This document shows, in pieces, positions 40,693-42,214 of a DNA stretch of 42,214 nucleotides. The stretch is from positions 1 to 42,214 of the forward strand of contig JAPOYT010000149.1 in NCBI GenBank assembly GCA_026706445.1. Direction: 5' to 3'. The notes below the pieces were generated by a model, which made no database searches, was not told where the DNA came from, and was given only the letters and a program-made list of their open reading frames with translations. The DNA comes from Chloroflexota bacterium. GTDB taxonomy: Bacteria > Chloroflexota > Anaerolineae > Aggregatilineales > Phototrophicaceae. A program made the position numbers and the translations under genes. How positions within the stretch are numbered: position 1 is the stretch's first letter; every line of letters starts with the position of its first letter.

Positions 40693-42093
40693 ATGTTCAA
40701 CTGGCTCACCGACTTTTTCCGCAATCGCCGCGATCGCCTGCGCCCGCGCGCCCCCCATATCGAACGGGTGGCGGCCCACAACAGCTTCGCGCTCAATCCG
40801 CCGCTGGATATTCAAAGCGCCCGCGTTTACGCTGGCTCGCCCTGGGTCTACGTCGCCATCAACCGCATCGCCGAAGCCGGCGCCCTGGTGCCGCTGAAAG
40901 TCTATCGTCTGGAAAGCGAAAAACGCATCGGCATCGACAATCACCCGCTGGAAACGCTGCTCAGCAAGCCCAATCCGCTGACCAGCCGCTTTGAACTCTT
41001 CGAGCAGACGATCGGCTCGCTTGAGCTGCATGGCAACGCCTACTGGTTCCTCGCTGGCGACGGACGCGGGCAGCCGCGCGAAATTTGGCTGCTGCGCCCC
41101 GACCGCGTGACCATCGCGCCGCACGAGCAGCGCATCGTCGCCGGCTACCTCTACGAGATTAACGGCGAGCGCATCCCCCTCGATGCCATCGAAGTCGTGC
41201 ACTTCCGCCGCTGGCATCCCGATAACGATTTCTATGGCCTTTCGCCAATTGCGGCCGCGCGCGGCGCTGTGCTCAGCGACCGACACATGGCCGATTGGAA
41301 TCGCAACACCTTCGGGCAGGACAATGGCGTGCCGGCCGGCATCGTCAACGTCAAGGACTTCATCAGCGATACCGACTTTGAGCGCCTCAAACGCGAATGG
41401 CGGACGCACTACGGCGGCGCTTCCCGCCGGACCGCCTTCCTGCGTGGCGGCGCTATCGAATGGCAGCACATCGGCTTGAGCCACAGCGATCTCGACTTCC
41501 TGCAGGGCCGCCAAGCCCAGCGCGACGAAATCCTCAATATCTTCGGCATCCCGGTCGGCTTGGTCAGCGAGAACGCCACCGAAGCCAACGCGAAAGTCGC
41601 CGAGCGCCAATTCATCGAGCGCACGCTCTATCCCAAGCTCGTGCGCATCGCCCAGAAGATCAGCCAGGAGCTGCTGCCCTTCTACGGCGCGGACCTTGTC
41701 GCCGAATACGATGACATCCGCCCAACCGACGCCAAAGCGCGCCTGGAAGAGATCCGCACCGCTTACCCGCTGCTGAGCATCAACGAGCTGCGGGCAAACT
41801 ACTTTCAGCTGCCGCCGGTGGCTTGGGGCGACACTGCCGTAAGCCCCCACCCCCAAACCCCCTCCCCCAAAATGAGGGAGGGGGCTTCAGACTACAAGTC
41901 GGCCGTTGAAAATGAACTGGCGCAGTGGGAGCGCTTCGCCTTGAATCGGCTGGGCGCGGGGGAGGGGCGTCCCTTTGAAGTGACGTCAGTGCCGGACGAG
42001 TTGGCTTTCGAGGTCAGCGCGGGGCTGCTGTTCGCGCGGGATCGGGAGAGCGTGAAGTCGGTGTTTGCAGGCGCGCGGGCGTGGATGGACTAA
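40693..42093 (+). CDS. HK97-family phage portal protein, isolated
   Basis: A 466-aa portal protein. Typical elements are an early AINRIAEAGALVPLKVYRL region, NPLTSRFELFEQTIGSLELHGNAYW split over residues 95-120, WLLRPDRVTI, VVHFRRWHPDNDFYGLSPI and the GIPVGLVSENATEAN segment. In phages it forms the DNA-entry ring of the capsid. AAAGGAG precedes the ATG by about 8 bases. Residues 383-399 come from an inserted coding-compatible repeat (41839-41890), in a loop close to the C-terminal third. No terminase, protease or capsid gene is within the window; they could lie beyond the right edge, or this may be a remnant or a gene-transfer-agent-like locus. Confidence 0.9.
   Translation: MFNWLTDFFRNRRDRLRPRAPHIERVAAHNSFALNPPLDIQSARVYAGSPWVYVAINRIAEAGALVPLKVYRLESEKRIGIDNHPLETLLSKPNPLTSRFELFEQTIGSLELHGNAYWFLAGDGRGQPREIWLLRPDRVTIAPHEQRIVAGYLYEINGERIPLDAIEVVHFRRWHPDNDFYGLSPIAAARGAVLSDRHMADWNRNTFGQDNGVPAGIVNVKDFISDTDFERLKREWRTHYGGASRRTAFLRGGAIEWQHIGLSHSDLDFLQGRQAQRDEILNIFGIPVGLVSENATEANAKVAERQFIERTLYPKLVRIAQKISQELLPFYGADLVAEYDDIRPTDAKARLEEIRTAYPLLSINELRANYFQLPPVAWGDTAVSPHPQTPSPKMREGASDYKSAVENELAQWERFALNRLGAGEGRPFEVTSVPDELAFEVSAGLLFARDRESVKSVFAGARAWMD
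41839..41890 (+). repeat. Proline-rich coding-compatible repeat inside the portal gene
   Basis: A 52-bp segment that is C-rich and then G-rich (CCCCACCCCCAAACCCC through GAGGGAGGGGGC), encoding SPHPQTPSPKMREGA. Its pattern (P-H-P-x-x-P-x-P-x-R-E-G) is that of dispersed repeats that bacteria tolerate inside genes, and one frame of the long repeat encodes a similar PRPLPQQAREGE. It is in frame and does not truncate the portal protein. Confidence 0.75.
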
Positions 42094-42104
42094 ATACGCT
42101 GTAG

Positions 42105-42133
42105 GGGCGAGACGGTGGCTCGCCCGTTTTTTT
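42105..42133 (+). terminator. Hairpin repeat with T-tract: likely terminator of the portal gene
   Basis: GGGCGAG, a 7-base loop (ACGGTGG), CTCGCCC, one G and then seven T. It lies 12 bases after the portal stop codon and is a member of the dispersed hairpin family, the only one here followed by a T-tract. The remaining bases to the window end hold nothing recognised. Confidence 0.65.
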
Positions 42134-42214
42134 CTATGCAGAGGCACTGAGGGCACAGAAGTAGTTCCAAGTTAGTCATGCGAAAATCTTATGCGCAATG
42201 GGTTGTCGATTTCG

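Noticed and set aside
40693..42093. A complete prophage
   Set aside because: Only the portal gene is present before the window ends. No integrase, terminase or attachment site was seen, so a prophage cannot be claimed.
42134..42160. Member of the C/T-rich repeat family seen at 13994 and 14199
   Set aside because: GCAGAGGCACTGAGGGCACAG has the same flavour but too few matching bases to support common origin.
1..42214. tRNA, rRNA, riboswitch or transposase
   Set aside because: I looked for tRNA-like cloverleaf arms, rRNA-like stretches, known riboswitch cores and DDE-type proteins and found none; a covariance-model search was not possible.

Overview
The window is GC-rich, gene-dense bacterial DNA with no rRNA, tRNA, CRISPR array or transposase that I can see. 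The gene content suggests a heterotroph, most likely a Chloroflexota (Anaerolineae-like) genome. It has Opp/Dpp-type oligosaccharide import genes, many Gfo/Idh/MocA, DapA and enolase-superfamily sugar enzymes, a sulfatase, a phytanoyl-CoA dioxygenase, and very many intergenic GGGCGA...TCGCCC hairpins. The phylum is an inference from style and content; a sponge- or marine-associated lineage of another phylum remains possible.

Region 1 (22-11387, all minus strand) reads as one catabolic operon. It runs from a secreted family-5 substrate-binding protein through two Dpp-type permeases, a cytosolic Asp-box (sialidase-like) hydrolase, a mandelate-racemase-type acid-sugar dehydratase, a DapA-family aldolase/dehydratase, an oligogalacturonate-lyase-like beta-propeller, a Gfo/Idh/MocA protein and an alpha/beta hydrolase, to a LacI-type regulator. 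The regulator has its own promoter, with a perfect 14-bp palindromic operator just downstream of the expected start point. The transporter ATPases are not in the window.

Region 2 (11670-21030, plus strand) diverges from region 1. It encodes a second DapA-family enzyme, a formylglycine sulfatase, a GT8-like glycosyltransferase, a very large exo-rhamnogalacturonan-lyase (PcRGLX/YetA)-like protein, a xylose-isomerase-like TIM barrel enzyme, a second Gfo/Idh/MocA protein and an ACMSD-like amidohydrolase. The degradative enzymes of both arms lack signal peptides. My model is import of sulfated or uronate-containing oligosaccharides followed by breakdown in the cytoplasm.

Region 3 (21164-30051) starts with a RelBE-like toxin-antitoxin pair. 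It continues with four consecutive paralogous ADP-ribosylglycohydrolase-fold proteins (433-436 aa each), all with the same roughly 90-residue N-terminal extension. They are separated by spacers packed with hairpin repeats and followed by a GH32/43-like beta-propeller protein. This tandem array is the most unusual part of the window.

Region 4 (30020-36729, minus strand) holds a PhyH-type dioxygenase, a PLP aminotransferase, an endonuclease/exonuclease/phosphatase-fold protein, a SWIM zinc-finger protein, a short-chain dehydrogenase and an M20 carboxypeptidase. Region 5 (37095-42093, plus strand) holds a DinB-like protein, a coiled-coil protein made largely of 15 nearly perfect 21-bp repeats and followed by a strong intrinsic terminator, an exported M23 peptidase, an FHA protein with a C-terminal membrane anchor, and an isolated HK97-type phage portal protein carrying an in-frame repeat insertion.

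Three classes of dispersed repeat run through the window: a short hairpin family with expandable loops, a 131-bp long repeat in three copies, and a proline-rich coding-compatible repeat. One hairpin has become the C-terminus of the glycosyltransferase and another has acquired a T-tract that makes it look like a terminator.
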